In this document: piece after piece, positions 44,731-54,606 of the stretch
Layout: each line of letters begins with the position of its first letter
How positions within the stretch are numbered: position 1 is the stretch's first letter
NCBI GenBank assembly: GCA_033439255.1
Contig: CM065887.1
Span: 1,488,001 to 1,552,000, forward strand
Source of the DNA: Hericium rajendrae
Lineage: Eukaryota; Basidiomycota; Agaricomycetes; Russulales; Hericiaceae
DNA: 64,000 nt
Reading direction: 5' to 3'
Notes under the pieces: model-generated
Seen by the model: only the letters and a program-made list of their open reading frames with translations
Database searches by the model: none
Told to the model about the DNA's origin: nothing
Translations under genes and position numbers: made by a program

Positions 44731-45656
44731 TGCCAAAAGAATCATTGAAATTGGCCATATATACATAAAACACGTATCTAGACCATAGAAGAATATACAA
44801 AATCATATAAATGGGTGGAATACACTGCTAACCATATGATCGGGTGCTGCCGCCGATATTTTGGGATCTCCGGTTGCCCGAGGTCCGGATTTGCGGTAGC
44901 CATGAGTCCCTCCGATTGCATAAAGCCATGAATCTGATTCACGGTTTTCACGATTGCAGGAGATTGGTGGCAGCACGAAATCGGTTTGCGCGGCCCGAGA
45001 ATGTCCGTGCCGTTTCACGGATGCCATTTGCACAAAGAAAGATCAAAAAAGCTCGATTCTTGCATGAATAGAACTAAGTTACGTACCAAGCAAACAATAT
45101 AACGCACTACTCCATAATGCTATGTAAATGCTAGTAGGCTCACAACAGCTTCAGCCCGCAACGGGTGGTTAAGAGAGTACGAGAATATGTACGCGCTCGC
45201 TGATGCTTACATGCGCTCATCTTATCCGCGTTGCATGACGCACTGTCCAACAGCTGCAGGATCACATACCTTTCGAAGACTTTCGAGGATGCTTGACATG
45301 GCTTGAAAAGTGCTGCCTGTGTATGTGCCGTCACAGCGTGAAGGCGCAGGCGCGCAATCCTGGGTTTCACGAGTAGGGATCAGAGGCCGCTCTGAATAAG
45401 GCGTGATTCATGGCTCGCACAAATCTGGATTCATGGGTACACGCGATCGGAGGGACTCGAGGTTTCACACAGTACAAATCCGAGGCACCCATAGATCTAA
45501 TCTTCGGTAATCGCTGATCCCAAATATCGATGGGTCCACCCGATCCCGTGTCCGCCTGTGTAAGGAGAACGAGGCCGGAGGTATGCCAGCGATGCGGTGG
45601 CGCAACGCGCCGCGCGGGAAAATCCAACCATGGACTCCCTGGTTGCCGTACACGTG
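44731..45656 (-). repeat. Right arm of the 186 bp inverted repeat, split by a MITE
   Basis: After removal of the 738 bp insert and one TA, the remaining 186 bp is the reverse complement of 36239-36424 with one mismatch (AATGATTC against AACGATTC). The undisturbed left arm shows the empty target site. Confidence 0.85.
44823..45560. mobile_element. 738 bp non-autonomous DNA element (MITE-like), TA target duplication
   Basis: It is inserted in the right inverted arm. The empty site GGAATAAGGAG in the left arm becomes GGAATA[element]TAAGGAG, so TA is duplicated (44821-44822, 45561-45562). The ends are imperfect inverted repeats: CACTGCTAACC and CACAGGCGGAC, then shared GATCGGGTG, CGATATTTTGGGATC and GAGTCCCTCCGAT spread over about 150 bp. 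No protein is encoded. The TA target suggests a Tc1/mariner-type source, but the divergent, stretched ends do not prove it. Confidence 0.78.
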
Positions 45657-45778
45657 CCATGCCTGGTCGATTTCCTTCACGATACATAAATAGATCTTCA
45701 GAATCACCGTTCATGACTTACGACCCGTCCGACTTCAACACTATCTAGTTATCTGCCACCCATACGTCGCCTCTACAG

Positions 45779-46893
45779 ATGTCTCTTTCGCTTCCGATAC
45801 CCTCGCCACCCGATGATTCCGGTTCTGTGTCTTTCGAACGCGTTGTGTTCCAGGCTGATGATCCGAGCACACCCAACGCCCAACTCGTTGTCGAGAAAAC
45901 CGGGTTTTTGCACGACGGAGAGGAATCAGACGTCTACAAAGGGACTCTTCTTGGCGACCCTGAAATGCAGGTTGTCTGCAGACTCGCATTTGCCCAAGAT
46001 GCAAGGCGGCGTCAGGCGAATGAAGCGCGCTTCTACACTCGCAAGCTCAAAGATCTACAGGGCGTCTGGGTACCACACTGTTATGGATTTTATATCGGTA
46101 ATACCAGGTTCGGACTTACTAGCTGCCTGGTGCTGTCATACTGTGGCGTCCGCATCGAGGGTGAACTTGAGGACTTGGATGTGCCTTTCAAGTAAGTCCT
46201 CCCGCTGTCTCATTCTTCATGTGAACCTATCTGAACTCTTGCGTAGGAAGCTTCTTGTCCACGCAGCCATCGACCTTCATAATGCCGACATCGTACACGG
46301 CAATCTAACGGAAGACAACGTTCTCAACAACAACAGTCGCCCCGTCATCATCGATTTCAAGGATGCCACAGAAGCGAAATGCAAGGCCGGTATGGTCAAA
46401 TTTGGCGCAGTCGAACCCGACGAATTTGACTTCCCTTGCGAGGAACTGCTAGACTTCTTTGGATTCCTCAAGATATGGAAACCCCGTATGTTGTCGGCTG
46501 GTCTCGTCGGAGATCGCATTGCTGACGACCATGCCTTGGGCGCGCAGGGAATTTTCTTTATATAGGATATGTCAAACCCATCTCTATGATGAAGGACCCT
46601 CGCAAACTAGCTGCCACTGCGCCGGACTGGTGGCCACGGGAGGCCGCTATGCAGGAAGCCCTCCGCGTCATCCTCCTGCACACTAAGGAGTACTACCCCA
46701 AAAAGTACAAGGGGTTTGTCGCACAGAACGAAAGTAAGTACGATGTTCTGTACTCTGCCGTGTTGTCTCATCGCCTCGATTCGGAACAGAATTCATTCGG
46801 GAGGGGAAGACAATCTGGACCACCGAGGAAATAGAGAACTCCAATCATTGCTATCCTCCTCCTCCGGGTCGCGTACCCGGATGTTTCACCTGA
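45779..46893 (+). CDS. Kinase-like protein B (probable pseudokinase)
   Basis: Exons 45779-46191, 46247-46485, 46548-46733 and 46790-46893 encode 313 residues. It is the paralogue of the gene at 34515, with three introns at the same codons and of nearly the same length. The motifs parallel copy A: GEESDVYKGTL, NEARFY, TSCLVLSYCGVRIEGE, IVHGNLTEDNVL (Asn instead of the catalytic Asp), VIIDFKDAT and MMKDPRKLAATAPDWWP. The C-terminus is YPPPPGRVPGCFT. The two genes point the same way and lie on either side of the transposon island. The first 15 or so residues and the bases just before the ATG are similar in both, but the upstream regions are not. Confidence 0.76.
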
Positions 46894-48202
46894 TGTTCGT
46901 TGAGACATTGATTATCCTGTCCACTGCTATCGTCGCTGTTTTGTCTGCTTTGCATCATCTGTACAGTATATCATCGGAAGTCTGGCACTGTTACATATGT
47001 ACATACCCACCATGATTTTGGATTCCTTTACTACATATTGTCCCAACGAAAACATGCATACTTTCTAGACTGGCGAACACTCTAGTACACAATGAAGGGA
47101 GAGGGTTGCATATAGACATATTTTCTGTGATAGCTGATTTAGACTGCATCGCAGGAAGATGTGCGGTCGTCATGAAATTTCCCCACTATATTTCGATCGC
47201 TCCCTACAGATGATGCAGCGTAGAGTGTGTAGATCGGTTGAAAGAGCAGTCGTAAGTTGGCCGCGAGTTGAAAGGAGCCGGAGTCGATGGGACCCGGTGT
47301 CCCGGCTCGAAGGTGCGTACACACTGCTCGACGGCTTCTTCGATCCTACTATCAACTCTTACAGTAACGCGTCATCGCAGAAATACGCAAGTTCTTTGAC
47401 CTTGCCGCCGAAGATATCCACGTCGTAATCGACGCATTGAACAGCTAAATCGGGCGCTTGGATCCAGAAGACGACGACACGGCGGGGCTCGTCGAGGAGC
47501 TCAGATGCGTGACCTCCGTACTTACACACCGGATGGTGCGCACGCGCTGAGGCCTTTCGTCTCCGTCCAAGCTGCTGACTTCTTTGCAGAGCACCCACAC
47601 CCCTCTCTCTGAATCGAATGCGTTCGAACTAGCCAAGCTCGAGATCTACGCGATTGGTCTGGAGTTTAACGACGAGGACGCCTGTGCCCGTGCTCGGCTG
47701 CAGGGTGCACGCAAGGTCAAGAGCAGCGTCGAGACCCTTAACAAAGCCAAGTGTCTCGTATTCTTCACGCGCAATACATGGAGATGAGTCCCACGTATGG
47801 TTTACATGTGTGTCTTGTTCGCTTCACTGCTCAAGCTGCGGGTCGAACACTGATTGATGTGATTCTGCTCCAACCGGCCCCCATGCTCAGCGATGTGGGA
47901 AACTGCCTTCTCATACTTCCTGATTTCACTGCCTTCCCACTATCGCTGGACGCAGCGCACGTTGGGATGGGGATTCGATTCCCTCATCGTTCAATATCCA
48001 TCCAAATATTCAGGTTGGCCCGCTGCCTGACTCCCTTCAAGTGAATGAGCTAACAGGCTGCCTCGTCCTGACCAGGTTTCAACCGAGCTGTTACGATGCT
48101 CGCTAGGCCCGAGCTGGTGCAAGTCGGGTCCTCCAACATCTTCCAGGCGAATAACCTTACAACGCTCAATGATAGCTTTCCCGAAGTCATAGCAGCGATG
48201 GT
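46894..48202. other. 1.3 kb without a convincing gene; possible gene relic
   Basis: A plus-strand frame around 47584-47787 (FELAKLEIYAIGLEFNDEDA) and a minus-strand frame at 47359-47598 (VVVFWIQAPDLAVQCVDYDV) look more protein-like than chance, but neither can be joined into a gene I recognise. This DNA continues on the other side of the LTR element at 49569, where a frame can be read through the empty site. Confidence 0.35.
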
Positions 48203-48207
48203 GTCCT

Positions 48208-48348
48208 TGTTGAAAACGGCAAGCGCAGCGACAACGGAATAAAACGACACGTCTATATTGGGACGACGATGACACCGGTATGTACTGGTAAATAAGGTTT
48301 CGTGACTACGGCAAAGCCCGATGGCTGCCGAGATTACCAAATCTAACA
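48208..48348 (-). repeat. 3' LTR of the gag-only element
   Basis: 141 bp, identical to 49423-49563. The plus strand starts TGTTGAAAAC and ends AAATCTAACA. Confidence 0.95.
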
Positions 48349-48387
48349 CTCCTACATAATGAGGCAACCATCGGCAGAAAGTGACCA

Positions 48388-49194
48388 TTAAATGAGGCGA
48401 ACAAAAGGTTCATCAACCTGTGCAGACTGAGCAAACTCCTCACCATTGCTCTCCACAGAATCTGCCTCTGCAAACCTGACATGAGACTGACTGGATGGAC
48501 AGACCCTTGCCATATGACCCTTTCCACCACAAGTGTAGCAGGTAACGTCCTTGCTAGAGGACCCTGTAAACCGGGTCTGCCTGGCGACCAGGGCTTGGTC
48601 GGATACTGAGCGCCTGTCCTGGGAACGGCTGAGCTGAGACTCCAGGCCGGAGATACGTGACATGACACTGCTGAGAGTGAGATCGGAAAAAGGGATTCCA
48701 TCGAGGGCAGTGACGATCGACTGATACTCCTCAGGGAGACCATCGGTGATGACGAGGATGATGTCGATGTCCTGGACAGGAACAGGGGAATGGGATAGCT
48801 CAAGGGCTGTGGAGCGGACACGACTAGTCCAATCCATGGTGGACTCAGACTCGAGCTTGGTCATGCTGAAGAAGCGACGTCGAAGGGAGAGGATGTGATT
48901 GACAGACCCAGAGCGATGGATATCCTCCAAAGTCTTCCACATAAGCCTTGGATCCTCCAAACCCACAATGAAAGGCATCTGAGAGGACTCAATACTCAGC
49001 GTGATCTTCGAGCGTGCTTGCTGCCTCTTCTTCTCCCTCGCCTGAACTGCCTTCACACCTCTGGGCACCAGCCCTGACACCTCTGGCCCAACAACCTCCC
49101 ACAGATCTGCTGCAATGAGAAGTGCCTCCATGACCGTCCTCCACTGCACATAGTTGCCCTCCTTCAGCTTGTCAACACGTTCGGTGGACTGCAT
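48388..49194 (-). CDS. Copia-type Gag polyprotein
   Basis: 268 residues in one exon, ending 39 bp before the 3' LTR. Its N-terminus (KLKEGNYVQWRTVMEALL) and middle (MWKTLEDIHRSGSVNHILSL, MTKLESESTMDWTSRVRS) are those of the UBN2/Gag family of Ty1/Copia elements. A CCHC zinc knuckle follows (CYTCGGKGHMARVC). The frame closes with TAA soon after the knuckle, with no protease or later pol domain, so the protein is Gag alone. It should form the virus-like particle and package RNA in the cytoplasm. It is intact, with no stop or shift. Confidence 0.92.
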   Translation of the reverse strand: MQSTERVDKLKEGNYVQWRTVMEALLIAADLWEVVGPEVSGLVPRGVKAVQAREKKRQQARSKITLSIESSQMPFIVGLEDPRLMWKTLEDIHRSGSVNHILSLRRRFFSMTKLESESTMDWTSRVRSTALELSHSPVPVQDIDIILVITDGLPEEYQSIVTALDGIPFSDLTLSSVMSRISGLESQLSRSQDRRSVSDQALVARQTRFTGSSSKDVTCYTCGGKGHMARVCPSSQSHVRFAEADSVESNGEEFAQSAQVDEPFVRLI

Positions 49195-49410
49195 GATGGT
49201 GATGTCGAAAAGAATGACTAGAAAGGATAGGGGATAGAGAGAAGGACTGCTGAATGACGAGTGATCAGGCCGAACACGGTTGATGCGTGATTACCGGTCG
49301 TTGCAAGCGATTGGTTCGAGGATGAAGCACAAGGAATGGAGCAGGTGTCAAAACAAGCCCAATGTAGACCGCAGAATACGAGCAAGAATGACGAGAGTTA
49401 GGAACGGGCA

Positions 49411-49422
49411 GGGCCCATAACC
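49411..49422 (-). promoter_or_regulatory. Primer-binding site of the gag-only element (half-tRNA type)
   Basis: On the minus strand the 12 bases directly after the 5' LTR read GGTTATGGGCCC. They are complementary to the anticodon arm of eukaryotic initiator tRNA-Met (GGGCCCATAACC). Priming from an internal tRNA fragment is known for Drosophila copia and relatives. Confidence 0.75.
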
Positions 49423-49563
49423 TGTTGAAAACGGCAAGCGCAGCGACAACGGAATAAAACGACACGTCTATATTGGGACGACGATGACACCGGTATGTAC
49501 TGGTAAATAAGGTTTCGTGACTACGGCAAAGCCCGATGGCTGCCGAGATTACCAAATCTAACA
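49423..49563 (-). repeat. 5' LTR of the gag-only element
   Basis: 141 bp, identical to 48208-48348. On the minus strand it precedes the primer-binding site and gag. The promoter of the element should lie here. Confidence 0.95.
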
Positions 49564-49855
49564 GTCCTGGTGCTGGATCAGCAGGTGCATCTTCGCTGCG
49601 AGCTTTGAGATACTACAGACCAGTCATTCTAACATTGTAAGTTATATCCGCAGGAGAGAACAAGTGAGAGAAAAGCAGTGACATGTGATGACTACTGACT
49701 TTTCTTCGTATTCAAGGCTTGCAATGATACAAAAAATCAACCGGCAAGATATGGACATAGCCCTATCCTCAAGATTGGCTAACTTGCAGAGAATCTGGAT
49801 CTGGTTCTCGGCGCTCATATATAATTATTATTCATACATTTTCTTATTGTCATAT

Positions 49856-49949
49856 GGCCTGGTGGTCTAGTAGTATGATTCCTTCTTAGGGCACACCATG
49901 GTGTTATGGAATTTGGAGGAGGTCCTGGGTTCAATTCCCAGCCAGGCCC
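49856..49949 (+). tRNA. tRNA-Pro(AGG) with a 22 nt intron
   Basis: The acceptor stem GGCCTGG (49856-49862) pairs with CCAGGCC (49942-49948), discriminator C. The anticodon stem CCTTC/GGAGG encloses loop TTAGGGT with anticodon AGG at 49888-49890. The T arm is CTGGG TTCAATT CCCAG. The intron 49892-49913 lies one base after the anticodon, the standard eukaryotic place. Confidence 0.93.
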
Positions 49950-50273
49950 TGAAAATTCAACATTGTTGTTTTTTTCTCTTTTCTCTTTTCCATTTGACTC
50001 ATGTCAGCATATGCATGTAGTTGCTTCTTTTTACCAATTGTTAGAACTATGCAGTCTATCGAAAGCTTAAACACCAGGCAACATTAGAAATCTGCATAGA
50101 AAAATGCTATGCCCAAGTTAGTATATTGCCAAGAAGTATACATTGATCTACGATGATGAATTGGCCATAGCTAGTGTTATGCTTGCTCATCGTAGATCAA
50201 TGTGAACCCCCCAATGCATGGCCTGTTCTCCAGCATTTGTTACGTGGACAAAAATTCATGTATAGACGAGTTA
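49950..50273. other. Spacer between two tRNA genes
   Basis: A T-rich run directly after tRNA-Pro (49968-49992) is a suitable RNA polymerase III terminator. Near 50150-50200 a short inverted repeat is seen (ATTGATCTACGATGA and TCATCGTAGATCAAT). Confidence 0.6.
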
Positions 50274-50377
50274 TGACAACTGTGAGACTCGAACTCACGC
50301 TCTTTCGAACTAGATAGCACCTTTTCCTCAAGAGGAAGATCCTGATTCTAGCGCCTTAACCACTCGGCCAAGTTGCC
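50274..50377 (-). tRNA. tRNA-Leu(CAG) with a 25 nt intron
   Basis: The acceptor stem GGCAACT/AGTTGTC, with discriminator A at 50274. The D arm is GCCGAGTGGTTAAGGC. The anticodon stem CTAGA/TCTAG encloses ATCAGGA with anticodon CAG (plus-strand 50342-50344). The intron is 50316-50340, after base 37. An 11 nt variable arm and T arm GTGAG TTCGAGT CTCAC complete it. The discriminator A and long variable arm fit leucine; the acceptor half resembles tRNA-Ser, but the anticodon decides. Confidence 0.92.
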
Positions 50378-51723
50378 TTGAATGTTTAATCTGCCGGATA
50401 TTCTATTCCGAGTGGTTGCAAAGCGCGATGCATGCTTGGCGAGAGCGTCATGGTCTCGAAAGCCATCCGGGAGAAGAGCAGAAAGTTAGCAGGAAATCGG
50501 CGATCAACCGGGTGTCCTTAAGGTGGGCTGTAGACCAGCGCAAGACGTTCAGAGCTCGCTATATCTCGTCTATAAATTATATCTCGAAAATGTCGGCCAG
50601 TTAGCACCAACTCAGCATGGATCCCAGCAGTCCGACGGGAGACACAGCACGCCTTGCGCCTTCGTCAATACACTTCGGTCTCCATAGTGCCTATATAGGA
50701 ACCGTGCGCCCTCCGATAGTATGTCAAACGCTGATATCTGTCAACCGTCGCCCGACGACGCTCTTCGTCACGACGACAGTGATGTCATATTGTTGGCCTC
50801 CTTGAAGCTCAGAGACGCCTTCAAGAAGAGGGACGGCGCAAAGTCGAGCGAAGCAGGGCCTGCGAATTTGGCCTTGCGACTCAGACACCTAGAGTTTCGA
50901 GTGGCCTTCAGTTGATCGTGTCAGGCAGGAATGGAGAGAAATGTAGACCATAGCGAGTGATAAAATATAGAATAACATACTGTAGACGTAGCACGTCGTT
51001 CAGACTCTAGACATGCTATCCGACGGTTCGACCAGAGAGTTCTGAGCCCGGAATCTAGTAAGCGTGAGGGCACGGCGGTATACGGCTCGTGCGAGTCAGA
51101 TCCATGGATAGATGTGGAAGTCCGACCTCCAGGATCATTTGAGTGGCCGTGAACCTAGGCAGTACTAGAAAACGGTAATGGGCAAAAATATCTCGACCAC
51201 GCCCGAACGCGGAGACACGAGACCGCTCGCGATACCTAAGGCAGCTCACAATGGTCCTTGTCGTCCTTCAAACAAGTTCAAATCCATCAGGCCAAGCAAA
51301 CAAATCCAGAGGAGAAAACCACGTATGAATTATCCATCTCCACCAAACGAGCGACGCGAACGACCATAGGACATAGAGGGGTAAAGGGACGATTAATTGT
51401 GCGGTGGACATGGCAGGCAACATGTACACTACGAACTGGTATCTTAAGCTTGTAAGTATCAAGCGCGGCAATGGAGGAAGCAAATCGAGAAGAAAAGTAG
51501 AGGTAGACGGAAAAACAATATCCACATCCATAATAAAGGGTAAATAGCGACAGAGAACGAGCGGGAGGCCGAGGTTGTGTACCGTCCACGCGAACAACAA
51601 GAGCTTGTAGGAACAGATGGGTGGGGTGAGGTAGATGATGCATACATGGGGCCGTGAAGTTGCCAGAAGATCCACTGATGACCAGTCGACGAAGGCCGAC
51701 GAAATCTACACGACAGAAGGAGA
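50378..51723. other. 1.35 kb without a convincing gene
   Basis: It includes the 3' flank of the G-alpha gene. A 64-residue plus-strand frame at 50721-50915 (MSNADICQPSPDDALRHDDS...) has a protein-like charge pattern but no known family, and might be a small protein or relic. Frames at 51268-51868 look like chance readings. Confidence 0.4.
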
Positions 51724-53051
51724 CTATAGCAGACCGCACTCCCGTAAATGGATCTGCAGGAGGATGTCTTGGATGGCGCTCAAGACGACTGTGACGAACC
51801 TGTGAGACGATATTCGTCGAGGAAGGGCAACGATCACGTACATTTGATCTGCTGCGTATCGGTGGCACATGTATAGTGCGCGTAGATCTGTTTTGTCGCC
51901 GCGCTCTGGTTCAAGCTGACGAACCGGTTGAGGAGGTAGTTGCAAGCGGCGTCGTAATCGTCGCCGCCATTGAAGTCTGGGAAGTAGTCACCCAGTGGCG
52001 ACCGAGGCAGCTTCTCCGCGAACAGATCGATCTTGTTCAGGAACAGGATCTGCATTGCGCGGTGAGCCTCCATTCAGCACGTGTGAAAGGATGCACGTAC
52101 GATCGATGTCTTCACGAACCACCGCGAATTGCATATCGAGTCGAAGAGAGTCAACGCTTCTTGCATACGGTTCTAGGGACGCTGTGAGCGCGAGCGATAA
52201 CAAAGATATCGCGGGTGCTACATACCACACTCTCATCCTCATAGAGCATCTGATCGTACTCGCTCAAACTAACCAAGAACACCAAAGCCGTGACGTTCTC
52301 GAAGCAGTGGATCCACTTCTTCCGCTCACTCCGCTGACCACCCACATCGAACAGCTTGTACGTGAGCTCGCCGACCTTGAACGTCGTCTCAGTGATACCT
52401 GTCGTCTTGACACGACTGCGGAGGATATCCTGGTCCGTGGGCAAATATCCGGGCGCCGACATGCGGTCTATCGAGTTGAAGTAGTAGACCGCCGAGTCGT
52501 TGAGCTGGAACTCGCGGGAGCGGCGCACGGCCTCTTTGACACCGGGGTCCCGCCATAGGCCACGCACAGAATCCGATACATCGGAAGGCAGGATGTCGGC
52601 TTCGATTTGTGCAGGGAGGGAGAGGATGACGGCGCGGCGGGCGTCGTTTTGAGGGGACAGGGAGATGTCGAGCTGGGGCATGGCCTCGAGGATGGCGCGC
52701 ATGGACTGGATGGTGTTGGAGAAGATGATCTCCTTGTACGAGTCCCGCTCCTGCTCGTTGTATCCGCCGTGGTGGATGAGCTTCATCTGCTTGAGCACGG
52801 TGGACTGACAGGAAAGTGTTAGGATAAGGACAGCAGACAAACGGGAGTACAACATACCTTGCCCGATTCTCCGGCACCGAGCAACAACATCTTAATCTCA
52901 TTCTTCGCCATGAGCCTGTCACGCTTCAGCTGGTTCTCGATGGCATCGTTCCCTGTACGCGATGCTCAGGAGGGCCGGGCACGTGGAATGCTGCGAGATA
53001 CTCACGGGCCTTGGCCTCCTCATCGACGCCAGCAGACTGAACGCAACCCAT
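51724..53051 (-). CDS. Heterotrimeric G protein alpha subunit
   Basis: Six exons on the minus strand: 53006-53051, 52858-52952, 52226-52804, 52101-52172, 51842-52049 and 51724-51788, 354 residues, the usual size. MGCVQS gives Gly2 and Cys3 for myristoylation and palmitoylation. Nucleotide motifs: P-loop GAGESGKS, catalytic Arg in RVKTTGI, DVGGQRSERKKW (switch II Gln), FLNKIDLF and TCATDT. The C-terminus LRECGLL has Cys at position -4, the pertussis-toxin type site of Gi-class subunits. Such proteins couple pheromone or nutrient receptors to cAMP or MAPK signalling at the plasma membrane. The last splice acceptor was taken at 51789, since the nearer AG would lead to a stop. All introns are 51-53 nt. 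Confidence 0.95.
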
Positions 53052-53790
53052 GCTTGCCTAATGCGAGGGAGAATGAATTGGTGAAAAGGAGAAATAAAAG
53101 AGCGGTGAGGTGACGAGAAAGCGGATAGAAACAGAAGGAAGATGAGGCGGCGTCGTTGCGCGGCAAAGGGAGGGTAGTGAAGAAGAAAGACCTCAGCCTG
53201 ATCTCCGTTGCAAATGCCTCCTCCAATACAAACATGCACATACACTTCCCCGCCACCGCGCCCCGTCAACTAATTTCGTTTGAAACGTCCTTTCTCCACC
53301 CTTCACATTTTTTACGCTATTTATTAGTATAGTTCATCACCCTTGGTCTCCGCGAATCCTGTTGTCTTTTTTTACTCGCTGTCGGCCACTAGCCAGCTTC
53401 AATGGTCAAGCTTCAACCTATTCCCATCCTATCTTGATTCTTGGCACTATTCAATATTACTCCCGCACCTCGAGCGGCAATCTCTTGCACTGAAGCCCTC
53501 GGTAACGAGGCGTCTTCATCGGTCCCATGTCCCATCTGATCCTGACACTCGTTAGAACTGATCGCGAATGCAATGAAAATCGTTTGATGAGCGCCGTTTG
53601 TCCAGTGTCCTTCCTACTATGGTCTTCAATGGTTCTCTCGTCCGCACCTCTAACAATGACAGGTGTTCATCGATACACGTACCAGCTGTCTTCTGTCTCG
53701 CGAAGCCGGCATCTAACAGGATGATCTCGAGCGAGCGGCCTCACCGCAAGTCATGTCTACATCACTGTCAGATGCTGTCACATAGCCTTT
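53052..53790. other. Intergenic, no gene seen
   Basis: The promoter side of the G-alpha gene, ending at the 164 bp MITE. It is pyrimidine/purine-skewed near 53050-53170. No coding signal. Confidence 0.5.
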
Positions 53791-53954
53791 AGTCCTACTC
53801 AATTTCAGCTTTTTGCGCTGCTTTTTGCCTGCTGCTTTTTCGAATGTGCCTGATACCGACAGTGGTAAGTGAGCCTTAACGAGCTTAAGTGATGCCAAGC
53901 GGCCAAAAAGCAGCACCAAAAAGCAGCTACGAAAAGCTGAAATTGAGTAGGACT
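53791..53954. mobile_element. 164 bp MITE with near-perfect inverted ends
   Basis: AGTCCTACTCAATTTCAGCT at the left is repeated inverted at the right end (AGCTGAAATTGAGTAGGACT). The pairing extends inward through AAAAAGCAGC/GCTGCTTTTT words. TTT flanks both sides as a possible 3 bp target duplication. No coding capacity. Confidence 0.85.
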
Positions 53955-54606
53955 TTTATCTCACTGGCTGTACTTACAACCACGCATTGGCGGTTAGTCT
54001 CCAGGCATTTGCATGCAGGTCCATACGTCGGGTCCAGGTCACTGATGTTACCGAGATGACACTTTCCCTGCATCCGCGTCTAGTGGGTTGCAGCTTGACC
54101 CTACCTTGGCCTGAAGGCTTGTCCTTTCGGAAAAGACGCGGGTTGACCAGTGTATTTGGAATGAGAACATCAACTCTTTGCGCCCAGTGATGCCATCAGA
54201 GCTTGACTGATATGTTTGGGTGCCAGAAAGCCGTATGTTCTCGAATCCGTGCCTTCCTGAACGAGTGCGGTCGCACCGTGGTATATTGCGACTAGATAAG
54301 TAGCCTCCCTGATCTACGCGCAGGGCTATGGTGTCGGCAATCTACTTCGTACTCCTCGAAACATGTCGTGGATCGAACAGGCAGCACGTCCAGTGCGATC
54401 GTAGATCACGACTCGATCACTTCCGAGCAATGATAATGAGCATGCGGTCGCCTAGGGGAGCATCGCCGGGCTAAGATGACCATGCTTGAAACGTGAATCA
54501 CGTACCACCTGAGCAATACTGAGAGTGAGCCGCGGCGCACGACAACATGAATGAACGCGATGCATGGCGCTCCCGCCAGACATGGGATCTATATCACAAT
54601 CAGAAC
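53955..54606. other. Intergenic, no gene seen
   Basis: No ORF or repeat recognised between the MITE and the 3' end of the Dap1-type gene. Confidence 0.5.

Larger units (their letters stand above)
48208..49563 (-). mobile_element. Gag-only Copia-type LTR retrotransposon (TR-GAG-like), 1356 bp
   Basis: Two identical 141 bp LTRs (48208-48348 and 49423-49563), TG...CA ends, and a GTCCT target duplication (48203-48207 and 49564-49568). The only gene is a Gag ORF on the minus strand; no protease, integrase or reverse transcriptase is present. A primer-binding site adjoins the 5' LTR. It must depend on a full-length Copia relative for enzymes. The identical LTRs point to recent insertion. Confidence 0.92.

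Noticed and set aside
36239-45656. The whole island as one giant DNA transposon with 186 bp TIRs
   Set aside because: No matching target duplication outside the arms and no transposase assignable to those ends; kept only as an observation.
51268-51868. Hydrophobic minus-strand frames downstream of the G-alpha gene
   Set aside because: They lie in its 3' flank, overlap in two frames, and have no family features or splice structure.
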